This document shows positions 11,705 through 23,890 of a stretch of DNA of 64,000 nt, in pieces. Positions within the stretch are counted from its first letter, which is position 1. Each line of letters begins with the position of its first letter. Source of the DNA: Sipunculus nudus (Eukaryota > Annelida > Sipuncula > Golfingiida > Sipunculidae); contig CM049309.1 of the NCBI GenBank assembly GCA_026874595.1, forward strand, positions 96,124,723-96,188,722, written 5' to 3'. The position numbers and the translations under genes are program-made. Below the pieces are notes generated by a model. That model searched no databases, was not told where the DNA came from, and saw nothing but the letters and a program-made list of their open reading frames with translations.

Positions 11705-14700
11705 AAACAAGGCCTACAGGCCTAATGCGAACCTGTGCATTGAGATTACACCAGGTATAATGCTTCAATGCTGGACCATTACTTTTCAAGAACATGTGTA
11801 ACATGTATATGAACAATGCAAGAACTAAACACTTAGAACAAGAAATAATTAAATAAACATCAATGCTGCAATTCTGGCATGGGTGCACACAACACAAAAA
11901 CTAGAATATGGGTAGTCAACAAGGGACTACCTGTATCCGCCAAAATCAGAGTGGAACGGGTGAAGTGAAGCATGGATTGAGTGGCATGGGGAAATAGAGT
12001 GAGGTGTGTTGCATAATAGCCTGGATGTCTGCAGCAAAAATGTGTATGTAGGTTGCGCCACCTACCACAAACTCCAGAAAGCTGTCAAAGTTGTATACAT
12101 ATGCAAAATTTTAGGCAGATAAGTCAAACCACTACTGAGATATGAGTGATTTTAGCTCACGGTAGACAAACAAAAGGACTTGTGCAAAAAAGGTGGCAGG
12201 TGGTGCCACCAATTTTGTGTATGATTAAGAGCTTTGTGAGATCAATACACATGCAAAATTTCAGGGGGATATGTCAAACGAGTCCTTATATATATGCCTG
12301 AATGTCTGCAGCTTAAACATAAATATAGGCGGCGCCACCTGCCTAAAAAAAAATTACACCACCAATTTTGTGTATGATTAAGAGCTATGTGAGATCTATA
12401 AACATGCAAAATTTTTGCCTATTCAGTCAAATGGTTCCTGAGATATGAGCCTGGATGTCTGCAGCGTAAATCTGAATGGAGGTGGTGCCACCTGCCACAA
12501 AATCCAGAAAGCTATCCAAGATGTATAAACCTGCAAAATTTTAGGCAGATATGTCATACCACTGCCGAGATATGAGTGTTTTTATCCCAAGGCAGATGAA
12601 CAGACAGACGCTGTGCAAAAAGGTTGCAGGTGTCGTCACCATTTTTAGTGTATGTTATAAAGCTTTCCAAGGGCTACATTTGTGCAAAATCTTTAGCCTT
12701 ATCGGTAAAACGGTTCCCGATATATGTGGGTTTATGTGTGGAAACAGACACACAAATGGACGCTGGGCAGAGAGGAAGGTCAGAGGTCAACCAAAAATGA
12801 CGGCGCAGCAGTTCACATGTGACCGATCATAATTCCGAATTTTAAAAAATTCTGCCCAGTGGTTATGGAGGAGTTCTCCGGAAACCGATGCGGTGATGGC
12901 GGCAGCGTCTGCGTCCGACTGAAAACATAGTATCCGCAAAACTCTGTTTTGGCGGATACAATGATTGTAGCCGGCACCACCAGTATTATATACAACGAAG
13001 AGATATATACATATGCCCAATGTCAGACTGATATGTCAAACCCCTCCTGTAAAATAAAAGCAGGGACATACACTATGAAAAAATTATTGTAGGTGGCGCC
13101 ACCAGTCTTGAACACTATAAAGCTACCCGATATGTATAAACATGCCCAATTTTAGGTTGATGTATCAAATTCCTCTGTAGAAATAAGCAGGCACATACAC
13201 TGCAAAAGTCAATGTAGGTGGCACCACCTGTCTTGTAAATAACGCATAGACAGGTCAAAATATCAGTCCAATACATCAAACTTCCCCAGAGTTTGATGCA
13301 CTTGGCTGACAAGGCTAAGGTGAGTAAGGCAGTTGCCCCCAAGTGACCTGTGACAAATTGCTGCCTCAAGCTACTGCACTGAGTGAACTCTTGACCTGCA
13401 CCTGGCTAGACTGAGTGAACTTATGACCTGCACCTGGCTGCACTGAGTGAACTCTTGACCTGTTGCATAATCTGACACAGTTGGCAGTCTGCCAAAGCTA
13501 TAAATAGATTCAGGCTGAACTTTGGTGCCCAATATGATGCAGTGAGCAGTCTGCCAAAGCTATAAATAGAATGCAGCTACTGCACTGAGTGAACTCTTGA
13601 CCTATACCTGGCTGCACTTCTTCCAATCCTGGCACTGTGCCAAAACTATTTATAGAGCTGACATCATCTTGGCTAATGGCCAACATCAAGGCACTGGCAA
13701 TCTGCCAATAGTATACCAAGTGCTGCCATCTGTACACAAAAGTGGTCCCTACTTGAAATAACTTTGAAATTTATTTTCCCAATACAAAATCCTTTTCAGC
13801 TGACTTTTTTATAAAAAAAAAAAGAATTCAGGAATATATGTAAAATTATTATGGTTGCATACTGAATGCAAAATTAAAATACAGATATATCTCATTGATG
13901 GCAAATTCTTGAATTAAGTTGAGTAGGGATACCAATAATTTATAATCCACTTACTGTTGTCTTTATATAGCCACAAAGAGCTGAATATCCATGATAGTAA
14001 CATTGCCTGGTATGATGAATAACTTAAATCATAAATCTAAATTTTTTTTAAAAATTTTAAAAAAACTTTCTTGTCAATATTAACCAAAGATAACCTGAAA
14101 TCTTAATGTCTAGTGGCATGATGTAATAGATGCTGATAAACTGGTGCCAGGCTAGATGTAACAGCATCACACAGCTAACATATATGGTAAAATGACTCAA
14201 TTCAATCTCCATAATTCAGCCAAAAATCATTCATGTGGAACCATTAATGACAATTATTATAAGAATTATTGTAGGGATTATTCTTGTAAAATATTTAACA
14301 AACTGGCTTCAGTGGCATCAGTCGAAAAACGTTTTGCAGGTTTATAACTCATATAGGAAGATCCAGCAAACTGGATAAGTTAAGCTTCCCGTAACTCCAA
14401 AAAGCACTGAACCAAAACCATTTGAACAAACTTGAATTATCAACATCTGAGGATTATTAATGTGTGGGATTTAAGAATTTGGCCCAGTGGTTTTTGAGAA
14501 GAAGATCTTTGTAGCCACTGAGCTAAAATGGGCTGTTATGGTATATGACTAAATTCAGCTTCCCATAACTTAGCCAAAAGTCACTGAAAAGAGACCATTT
14601 GAACAAACATCAGAAAGCACTACCCTAGGATCATTTCTGTGCCATATTAAACATTTTGGCCATTTGGTTTCAGAGAAGAAGTTTTTCTAGCCCTCAGTGT

Positions 14701-15236
14701 GATACAGGCACTGATGACCCCGTACAAAAAAGGCCGATGCAGGTGGCGCCACCAATACCTCAATTTCAGATATGACCTATGTGACCAACATTGGCATAAA
14801 ATTTGGTGATGATAGCTCCAGCCGTTTCTGAGATTTAAATTTTAATATGCTTTTCTGCACAGTTAACAAAGTTCAACCTCCTGTAACTCGGTAAATAAAT
14901 CTCTGAACTGGAACCATTCGAACAAACTTGAGAAAGATTGTTCCAGGGATCATTTCTGTGAAATATTGGACAATTTGGCTGGACAGTTTCGGAGAAGAAG
15001 ATTTTTAAAGCTTTTTTAGCTTTTTCCCTATAAATTCTAAGAAAATGCAGTTAGTAAAAAAATAAACAAAATCCGATATAGTTTTTTGGATGACTGATTA
15101 TTTTAAAAAAATTTGGTGATGCTAGCTCCTGCTGTTTTTGAGATAGCTATGGTTAATGTACAGACAACGCATGACGCACGACACACGACGCACGACGAAC
15201 GACCCTGCACCATCGCATAAGCTCACAGGTTCGCTA
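11705..15236 (+). mobile_element. Family C element, copy 1 (contains Helitron copy 2)
   Basis: Ends carry inverted 11-mers: GCGAACCTGTG at 11,727-11,737 and CACAGGTTCGC at 15,224-15,234. An inverted second copy with the same end motifs is at 50,373-52,779. Shared interior motifs include GCACCTGGCT, GAGTGAACTCTTGACCTG, GGCGCCACCAATACCTCAAT and GAGAAGAAGA. Removing the Helitron at 11,901-12,961 leaves about 2.47 kb, close to the ~2.4 kb of copy 2. It sits inside a family D unit. No protein is encoded that I can recognise. Class unknown. Confidence 0.7.
11901..12961 (-). mobile_element. Non-autonomous Helitron (family B), copy 2
   Basis: Minus-strand 3' end CTAG with the hairpin at 11,912-11,930, subterminal TGTATCCGCC near 11,931 and GGCGGATACA at 12,951-12,960. 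The insertion can be read exactly: the other family C copy has CACAACACAAAAATTATTG (inverse strand of 52,585-52,605), while here CACAACACAAAAA is followed by the 1,061-bp insert and then TGATTG. The host site is therefore A|T. The interior has fewer repeat units than copy 1. Confidence 0.85.
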
Positions 15237-17220
15237 AAAAAATAGGTGGTGCCACCAGTCTGCAGGAACTGATGAAACACTCCCTGATCAATATGAACGC
15301 AAAAAATCATGGCCATCAGTACATTAGTTATTTAGATACTGCAGCTTTTGTATCACATTTTTAATTATTCTTAGGAGTACTTACAAGCCCCATAGCTCGA
15401 AGGATATGGAAACCTGAAATTAGGTCTCTGTTACCTATATCCTTCAAGCTATGGGTAACAGAGACCTAATTTAAGGTTTCCATAGAGACTTTTCATGGAC
15501 CTCTCTTGATGTCAAGTTAGAAGAATCCAGGTCCAGTGGTTACAATTGTGCCCTGTTAACAGATGACAGCTTCTTTGAAGGTCTCAAATATATAGAAAAA
15601 AAATCGTAAATTTGGAAAAAAAGCAGGTGGCGCCACCAGTCTGCAGGAAGTGATGGAACATCCCATGATCAATATTCATGCAAAAAATCATGGTGATCAA
15701 TGTAGTAGTTTTTCAGATACTTGAGCTTTTGTATCAAATTTTGCATTATTCTGGGGGGGTACTTCAGAGCCCCATAGCTCGAAGGATATGGGTAACAGAG
15801 ACCTAATTTCAGGTTTTCAATGAGATTTTTCATGGACCTCCCTGGATATAAAGTTTGAAGATTCCAGGTCCAGTGGTTACGATTTGTGCCCTGTTAACAT
15901 ATGACAGTTTCATGGCAGGTCTGAAAAAAAGAGAAAAAAATTTGTAAAAAATTGGAAAAAATACAGGTGGTGCCACCAGTCTGCAGGAAGTGATGGAAAA
16001 TCCCATGATCAATATTCATGCAAAGAATCATGGTGATCAATGCAGTAGTTATTCAGATACTTGAGCTTTTGTATCAAATTCTGCATTATTCTGGGGGGTA
16101 CTTCAGAGCCCCATAGCTCGAAGGATATAGGTAACAGAGACCTAATTTCAGGTTTTCAAGATTTTTCATGGCCCTCTCTGTATATTAAGTTTGAAGATTC
16201 CAGGTCCAGTGGTTACGATTTGTGCCCTGTTAACATATGACAGTTTCATTGCAGGTCTGAAAAAAAAAGAAGAAAAAAATCGTAAAAATTGGAAAAAATA
16301 CAGGTGGCGCCACCAGTCTGCAGGAAGTGATGGAACATCCCATGATCAATATTCACGCAAAGTATCATAATGGCCAATGCAGTAGTTATTCAGATACTTG
16401 AGCTTTTGTATCAAATTTTGCATAATTCTTGGGGGTACTTCGGAGCCCAATAGCTCGTAGACCTAATTTCAGGTTTTCAAGATTTTTCATGGCCCTCCCT
16501 GCATGTCAAGAGAGAAGATTCCAGGTCCAGTCATTATGATTTGTGCCCTGTTAACAGATGACCACATCTTAGAGTCTCAAAAATAGAGAAAAACATCTGT
16601 AAAAATAGAAAAAATACAGGTGGCGCCACCAGACTGCAGAAACTGATGAAACATTCCATGATCAATATCCATGCAAAGAATCATGGTGATTAATACAATA
16701 GTTGTTCATATACTTGAGCTTTTGTATCAAATTTTCCATTATTCTGGGGGGTACTTTGGAGCCCCATAGCTCGAAGAATATGGGTAACAGAGACCTAATT
16801 TCAGGTTTCCACAGAGACTTTTCATGGGCCTCCCCGCAGGTCAAGTGAGAAGATTCTAGGTCCAGTCGTTATGATTTGTGCCCTGTTAACAGATGACCAC
16901 ATCTTAAGAGGTCTCAAAAATAGAGAAAAAAATTCGTAAAAAATACAGGTGGCGCCACCAGACTGCAGAAACTGATGAAACACTCCGTGATCAATATCCA
17001 TGCAAAAAATCACGGTGATCACTGCATTAGTTGTTCAGATAATTGAGCTTTTGTGTCAAATTTTCCATTATTCTGGGGGGTACTTTGGAGCCCCATAGCT
17101 CGAAGAATATGGGTAACAGAGACCTTATTTCAGGTTTCCAAGGAGATTAATATGAACCTCCCAGGATGTCAAGTTACAAGATTCTAGGTCCAGCAGTTAC
17201 AGTTTGTGTCCTGTTAACAG
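15237..17220 (+). repeat. Family D tandem array, ~320-380-bp unit, six copies
   Basis: Boxes GGTGGCGCCACC or GGTGGTGCCACC at about 15,245, 15,627, 15,966, 16,302, 16,620 and 16,947. Each is followed by AGTCTGCAGGAA (or AGACTGCAGAAA), a CATGATCAATAT motif, TTGAGCTTTTGT, a GGGGTACTT motif, CCCCATAGCTCGAAG and TTTGTGCCCTGTTAACA. Unit length falls from 382 to about 320 bp. No reading frame persists across units. Confidence 0.85.
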
Positions 17221-17340
17221 ACGGATGGCCGGACGGCCAGACGGCCGGACTGACGACGGACAAAGAGTGATCGCTATAGCTCAGATGACTTACAGTCAGC
17301 TGAGCTAACAAGGGACCCATGGGTCATGGCGCTCAGCTGT
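17221..17340 (+). repeat. Family D right end: GACGG microsatellite, hairpin and GACCCATGGGTC motif
   Basis: In order: GGCCGGACGGCCAGACGGCC; the imperfect hairpin AGCTCAGATGACTTACAGTC / AGCTGAGCT; and ACAAGGGACCCATGGGTC, then GGCGCTCAGCTG. The hairpin is shared with family A, so families A and D use a common kind of terminus. Confidence 0.65.
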
Positions 17341-17590
17341 TATATATGATAAAAAATATGATTTGGGAATGAGCCACATGCTGGTTTTGTGTGGTAATAA
17401 ATATAAGCTATATTATGAGTTGTTGGTGTTTAGCTTATGTATGATTTTGATAGTATCTTTGGAGACAGGGAAGAGGATTGATTTCATTTATTTTATTAAC
17501 AAATGGAGTGCTATTGTCACACAGATTTTGACTTGGCCATATAACTTACAAGCAGAACATATAATATAAGAGTTTAACTATTTATTAAAA

Positions 17591-17622
17591 ACAAGGGACC
17601 TATGGGTCACTGAGCTCAGCTG
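17591..17622 (-). repeat. GACCCATGGGTC-type terminal motif
   Basis: ACAAGGGACCTATGGGTCAC then GAGCTCAGCTG; one substitution breaks the central palindrome. The 250 bp between 17,341 and this motif are flanked by two copies in the same orientation. Confidence 0.5.
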
Positions 17623-18714
17623 ACGTTAACCTTGAAGGTAAAAATCTAAAATAATATGAAATGGAGATAAAGTGTAAGAGGAAGAGGTAATAAAGGCCAT
17701 GGTTGGTTTATATGATTGGTTTGTATTGATGAGCAAGAAATTGTTGCAAAAAATATTTTGTGACCTGACCTGAAACTAAAGCATGTGAGCAGTTTGTGAA
17801 CAAATGATCTGTACTATTACCATGATCATTAGTTGGTTTTTGATTAACTGTTGACATTTCAGTAGTTTACACATTTGTTCAATTGAATCAATTTTTTTGT
17901 ATAATATATATTATTAAATATATATGTATTTTTTTATGAAATGTATACAGTTGAAATATAGCTAATTAACAACATAAAACAGGGCAAACAAAGCCTGATC
18001 TCAAATTCTGCTGAGGCAGGAAAATAATGAACAAATGTTTGTATTAAATCCTGATTTTTTAATCACATCAATTATTTTCTAATTTAAGTTTATATTTCTA
18101 TACATTTCCAATTTAACATATATATCTGAATATAAAAGTTGATTCATAATTCTCAATTGCATCATCATAAATCTCAATCTTGTCAGATAACACCACATCA
18201 TGCATACAAATGTTTATTTATTTTTTACCACAAAAATATATCTTTTAAATCTGCAAAACAATAAATATCTAAAAATAATACTTGATTTAGATTTCACAAT
18301 TTTTAATTGTGTCTTTATTTATCCATAATGTGCTTCATATTTTATAATAATTTAAGCATACTCATGGGTTCAATTAGATTTGTTAAAATCATTTAAAAGA
18401 AAATTGATTTCTTTAAAAATGCTACATTACACAACATTGCATCTTCTGGATTACACCTTGAATTTTTTTTCAAGGAAAGTTTTTTCATATCGGAGTGGAA
18501 ACAGCATTACAATTAAGGAGATACAGTGAAAACAATAACAATTACCTCATAACACTTTGGGTTGGGTTTGCAGGGGGGGGGGGTGATTGGGGTGGTGATA
18601 TGAGAATAACTGTACACCTGTCACAGCAGGGGATCTCCCCCAGTGACTGTAAAAAATCAGAAACCCTGGCATAGCTGACTTCCAGTGACCTGGAGTGGAA
18701 CCCTGCATCTGTAA
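17623..18714. other. AT-rich stretch, no gene seen
   Basis: Contains a G run of 9 near 18,572 and otherwise AT-rich DNA. No frame, repeat or structural motif was recognised. Confidence 0.5.
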
Positions 18715-19456
18715 TCAAAGCAAGTGACTACAGAAAAAAAAAATCAATAACTAGCTTAATTTTCAAGCTTTTATTTTCAGATTTCAGATTTAGACAAACT
18801 AAATATTTATGTTTACATGCTGTGAAAATTAAATCAATGGTGCTTACAGGAAAAAAACGTGCCATGGTCAAAGTTGGGCAAAATTTAAGGTACTGATTTT
18901 TTTTTATGCTAATAACTTAAAAAATTTACAAAATTCAGATCTAATTTTGGGTAAACAATTGAATCTTAATTAAAAATAGTTATATACTTGAGGAAATAGA
19001 CTCTAGTTTCAAAATTTTTCATGTTAAGTGAGTAATTATTTTTCCTGATTTTTTACAAAGTCCATTTTGTTTGGGCCCATAACTTAAAGAATTTATACTT
19101 TACAGACTTAATTTCTGGCATGTACATAGGAACTATATAGAGGAATATTTATGGTAAATATGAGGAAAAACAGATGAGTGGTTTTGATATAAGGCAGTCC
19201 TGAAGTGTGAAAATAGGTTTTTAATAAAAAATTGAGGTTTTTCCTTAATTTCTCAAAGGAACGAAGTCGCAAAGACCCAGTTTTCGGTTTGGTAGGAGAT
19301 CTTGGGGACATCTAACATTATGCTGAATTTTGGATTCCTAGGTCTTACGGTTTCAAAACGTGCCACATCTACGGACGGACGGACGGACAGACGGACGGTC
19401 GACGGACAATGGACCACGACTATAGCTCAGATGACTTATAGTCAGCTGAGCTAAAA
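18715..19456 (-). repeat. Family A, near-full-length copy
   Basis: Best preserved copy. It runs from GTGACTACAGAAAAAAAAAA (18,722) through the AT-rich body to GGGACATCTAACATTATGC, an ACGGACGGACGGACAGACGG microsatellite (19,370-19,395) and the imperfect hairpin at 19,424-19,452. Strongly similar to 5,549-6,340 on the opposite strand. Confidence 0.8.
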
Positions 19457-19778
19457 ATTACAAATATTGTCCCAAATATAATTTTTATTAAAAATAAAAA
19501 GAGAATTGTATGATTTTTAAAATAAAATATAACTGAAGTGATTTTTAAAATAATATTAAAGAATATATTCATGAATGCATTCATGAATACATTTTGAAAG
19601 TATTTGCACTGATATTCATATACTTCCATTTTTACCTGAATTCCCATTCTTATGCAAGAAATTTTATAACTGAGTACATATTCATATTCGTATTCAAATA
19701 CATTTGCAAAGTATTCGCAACATGTCTGGTATTTATTCAGTTTTAGCCAAACAATGATGTTGAGAATCCAGAATATAA

Positions 19779-19809
19779 ACAAAGGACCCATGGGTCACGG
19801 CGCCCAGCT
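19779..19809 (-). repeat. GACCCATGGGTC-type terminal motif next to the right inverted arm
   Basis: ACAAAGGACCCATGGGTCAC then GGCGCCCAGCT. It lies 29 bp before the right arm of the long inverted repeat. Confidence 0.55.
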
Positions 19810-19837
19810 TAAGTTAGAAATTTTTGAAAATGCAAAA

Positions 19838-20446
19838 TACGAAAAATATTCTATTGTAATGTTTTTCATTTATATAAGCATATGAGAAGCTAAGAGGAAA
19901 GGGGCCCTCCTACTTGGTTATAGTTAAGTTCTAAATATATGATTGCAAACTAATACTCTGACAAGACTGTCATGGAGAAAAACAGTAAAAGTTTTGAGAT
20001 ACTGTGATGCATATGAAAAATTTACAGATGGACAGGCAAGTGGACAGAATGAACTAATACCTTTATTTCACTTTCAAGGGAATAATGCATTTAAGTTTAT
20101 ATATAAGCCTATTTTTTTAGCATATCCACTTTTTCCATTAATAGTTTTTATCTGATTCATTTTTTTATTTAAAAGTGTTATAAATTATTAATAAAAAAAA
20201 CTGAAAATATAAGGTAAAATATTAGAATTCTAAGTTGCAATCATTATATATCCAGATTGTAGCTCATATTAGGTCATATTATGCATACACATGTATTTTA
20301 TTATTTTTAAATCAAATGTTTAAACTGAATTTAAAGAAAATAATGCCACAACATGGCATCTACAAGATTTTTCCTTGAATCCCAATTTAAAAGTTTTGCA
20401 CATTGGAGTTTTTAGTTCATGCTTAATTTTATTCACCGAAATAAAA
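19838..20446 (-). repeat. Right arm of a long inverted repeat (partner 7,460-8,145)
   Basis: Inverted match to 7,460-8,145 along its full length, but with a single copy of the ATGATTGCAACTT segment that is duplicated in the left arm. It ends at TTCACCGAAATAAAA, where family A sequence begins. Confidence 0.75.
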
Positions 20447-20447
20447 A

Positions 20448-20872
20448 AAGTCTCCAGCTTCAGCAATTCTCATTTTAAGTGAGCAAATATATTTCCTGAT
20501 TTTTAAAAAATTGCACTATATTTGGGCCCATAACTTCAAAATAATATCCAATGCTGACCTAATTTTTGCTATGTGCACAGAAAATGTATGGAATAATATG
20601 AATACTAAATATGATCAAAAACAGATCAGAGGTTTTGATATTAGGCAGCCTTGAAGTGTAACAATGGCTTTTTTATGGAAAACAGAGGTTTTTCCTTAAT
20701 ATCTCGAAGGAACAAAGTCCTAATGACCCAATTTTCGGTATGGTAGGAGATTTTGGGGACATCTAATGGTATGCAGAATTTTGGATTTGTAGGTCCAATG
20801 GTTTTAAAACGTGCCCTGTTAACGGCCGGATGGAGGACGGACAAAGGACTACGACTATAGCAGGCTTGGGTC
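20448..20872 (-). repeat. Family A fragment
   Basis: GTCTCCAGCTTCAGCAATTC through GGGGACATCTAATGGTATGC, ending in GGCCGGATGGAGGACGGACA and CTACGACTATAGC; the hairpin itself is missing. Confidence 0.7.
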
Positions 20873-21050
20873 AAGTACATGTACTTGTACTTGGTACTTG
20901 TACTCAAGTACAAAATTTTCAGTACTTGGCCTGTAATTGTACTTGGTGCTTTTTACAAAGTACAGTACTTGTACTGTACTTGTACTTGCTAAAAATGTAC
21001 TTGAAAAATCAAGTACATTTCAAGTACTAGTCAAGTACATGTATTTTTTT
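20873..21050. repeat. GTACTT/AAGTAC cluster
   Basis: About 18 copies of the hexamer GTACTT or its complement in 170 bp, in both orientations (for example CAAGTACATGTACTTGTACT at 20,873). It starts exactly where family A text stops. It may be the subterminal part of a small DNA transposon; no clear TIR pair was found. Confidence 0.6.
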
Positions 21051-21900
21051 TAATTATTTTGAATACAGAGCCACCTATCTACTTACCATAAACACAGCAT
21101 TAGGAGACCTAATTTATTTTTATTTCTTATGGTTTTTCCATGTATATTACCATTTGAAAAGCTAAGAGAAAATAGCCCAGCTTAAATGAAACTCTGTAAA
21201 TTATAGAATAATGGACATGAGCTAAAGCATATGGACTGTGTAATAAATGAAACCTTTGGCCTGAAACCATTTAGTGATGCACCAAGGGAAAAAATGGGCC
21301 TACAGTAAGTGTCATATAAAAATTCCATTTCATAAACAAATAATTTGTGAAGGTAATTAAGTTTTCAAAAGTTAAATATATGGCTATATGAGTTAAATAT
21401 TAATCCCACAAAGTTTGATCAATATTCCTAATTTTAAAAACTAGGTTTAACAATGTCATTCACACCTAGGCCCGCCAACTTTAAGAGATATGAATGAAAT
21501 GCTACCAAGTATTTATATCTTCTTAAATCTTGTCAGTTAGCACTTACATTAGGTCCCAATATTTTACCATATTTGAACATCAGGATTAAATTCCTGAACA
21601 TTTTTTTCTGAGAAAAAAAATCAAAATTGTCCAAGTCTCAACAAAAAGAATTTTTAACATTAAAATTATAAGCTTTGTCTTGTATATTAGTCCTGTGTAT
21701 CAAGGCGGTGGGTCAAGAAGGGTCTCTGTTGTTACTGTTCATCGCTGAAAAATGTGAAATGATGAAATTCATCTTGTTTAGAGTACAGGTCTGTCAACAG
21801 AATAGGGTGGGGGGTGGGGGAGAGAAAGGCTCCCTGTGGTATTTATGCTAGCAGCCTGATCAAGCTCAACAAGAGAAAGGGCTTGCCCAAGTGATGGGAT
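21051..21900. other. No gene seen
   Basis: Mixed AT-rich DNA without recognised repeat or frame. Confidence 0.4.
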
Positions 21901-23045
21901 TACATAACAGCCTGGGGAGCATAGAGAGTTACACTGAATGACCTACAGTGACCTCAGTGGACTGCTTGACAATGTAAGGGAACACAACAAGAGCCTCCAA
22001 ACAAATTCAATAACTAGCCTAATTTTGCAGCTTTTATTTTTCAAATTTCAGATTTTAACAGATTAAATCCTTATGTGTACATGCTGTGAAAATAACATTC
22101 ACAGTACTTACAGGAAAAAATTGTGCTGTGGCCAAAGTTTGGCAAAATTTAAGATACCGATTTTATATTTATGCTAACAACTTAAAAAATTGCAAATTTC
22201 AGATCTAATTTTCGGTATACAATTGAATCTTGATTAAATGATGTTATATTCCTGAAAAAAAGTCTCAGCCATTCTTATGATAAGTGAGTAAATATATATC
22301 CTGATTTTTTACAAGGTGCATTATGTTTGGGCCTATAACTTCAACAAATTATGCAATACTGACCTAAATTTTGGTATGTACATAGGAAATGTATGGAAGA
22401 ATATGAATATTTACAATTACATCTAACATTATGCCAATTTTTGGATAACCAGGTAAACAAAAATAGGGTCATGATGCTAGAAAATACAAATACATTAAGG
22501 CTTCTAAAAAACTTCAATAGCTAGACTTTTTTTTAAGCTTATACTTTCAAATTCAAAATTCATCAGATTAAATCTATATGTAAACTGGCTGTGAAAATTA
22601 AATCAAATGTACTTATAAGAAAAAAACGTGCCATGGTCAAATTTAGGCAAAATTTAAGGTACCAATTTTTTATTTTTGCTTATATTTTAAAAAATTTAAC
22701 AGATATTGATCTAATTTTGGGTATACAATTTAATTTTGATTAATTAAAGATATATTACTGGAAAAAAAAAAGTCCATAGCTTTAAAATGTTTTGTGTTAA
22801 GTGATCAAATATCTTTCCTGATTTTTTACGAAATGCATTATGTTTGAGCCCATAACTTTTTTTAAATCATATAATACAGACCTAATTTCTGGCATGTAAA
22901 TAGGAACTATATAGAGTAATATTTATGGTAAATATGAGGAAAACAGGTGAGTGTTTTCGCAGTCAGGCTGTCCTGAAATGTGAAAATAGGTTTTTAGTAA
23001 AAAATTGAGGTTTTTCCTTAATTTCTCAAAGGAATGAAGCTGAAC
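21901..23045 (-). repeat. Two family A copies in tandem orientation
   Basis: First copy 21,905-22,470 (GCCTGGGGAGCATAGAGAG to ACATCTAACATTATGCC), second 22,480-23,045 (AAACTTCAATAGCTAG to TTTCTCAAAGGAATGAAG). Both lack the hairpin end. The first holds the uninterrupted target sequence for Helitron copy 3. Confidence 0.7.
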
Positions 23046-23379
23046 TAAAAACTCTAAAATACATATAACCAATCACTGTAATCAGCTAGTAATCTAACTG
23101 TAATATATAGCTAAACTTTATTTGTTCCAACACCCCTGTCCACCTGATTTTCAGAATTATTTCTATCAAATTCATTTTGTTTGCCACAATAAATCAGCTT
23201 TTAATAAAGGAGGTAATGTGGCAATTTATGATGAATTACATAAGCATGAAATAAATATATTTTTTTTGCTATGCCGGGATGGTGTAGACCTCTCTGGAAC
23301 GAGGTGCAAAATGAATGCCATCAGTTCAAGTGGCAATATCTGTTTATCCATGAGATGTAAGGCAGTTGCGAATTGAGAG

Positions 23380-23692
23380 AGGAGGAGCCCACGGAGTGCG
23401 CCCCCTAGTTGAGCTGTCACATCTCTCATTTTATCCATAGCAAATATTTTACCATTCTTTGTTTTGAAGTTTTAGTTCTTAAAGAAGTGAATTACATAGT
23501 AATTATAGATAGGGCCATATACTATCATTTTAGTATTGCTATACTATAGGCACATTTATATATAATAAAAAAAAAATCTAACAAGAAATATATGCACAAT
23601 GTGCAAGAATTTTCATAATATCCAACCCCCTACCCAGTATTTGCACCCCACCCTCCTGTTCCCAAATTTCTCGATCTGCCACTGTAGCGGGG
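23380..23692 (-). mobile_element. Possible hAT-like element fragment
   Basis: TCTCTCATTTTATCCATAGC near 23,420 and the GATCTGCCACTG end near 23,680 correspond to sequence just inside and at the end of the 37,055-38,004 element. The other end is missing. The flanking 23,046-23,380 and 23,693-23,890 hold nothing recognised. Confidence 0.35.
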
Positions 23693-23890
23693 AAGTATCT
23701 GTGACGTGACAAACATATGATATGACAAACAAATACCACTGTGATGTTATCGCTACAAATCATCAAATGGATGTTTTTTTAGTCAGTCATGTTCAATAAT
23801 GTCATCACTGATAATATGTTGAACATGCAGCAAGACCTTACATCCGTTCATTCATATTTCTTTCTGAATTAATCATATGGAATATATATA

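Noticed and set aside
12787-13020. Frames across the Helitron 5' end into family C
   Set aside because: They span an insertion junction, so cannot be an inherited gene.
19420-19791. 123-codon minus-strand frame rich in Phe, Ile and Tyr
   Set aside because: AT-rich DNA with tyrosine/glutamate runs from ATATTCATATTC-type repeats, overlapping a repeat hairpin; no splice signals or family pattern.
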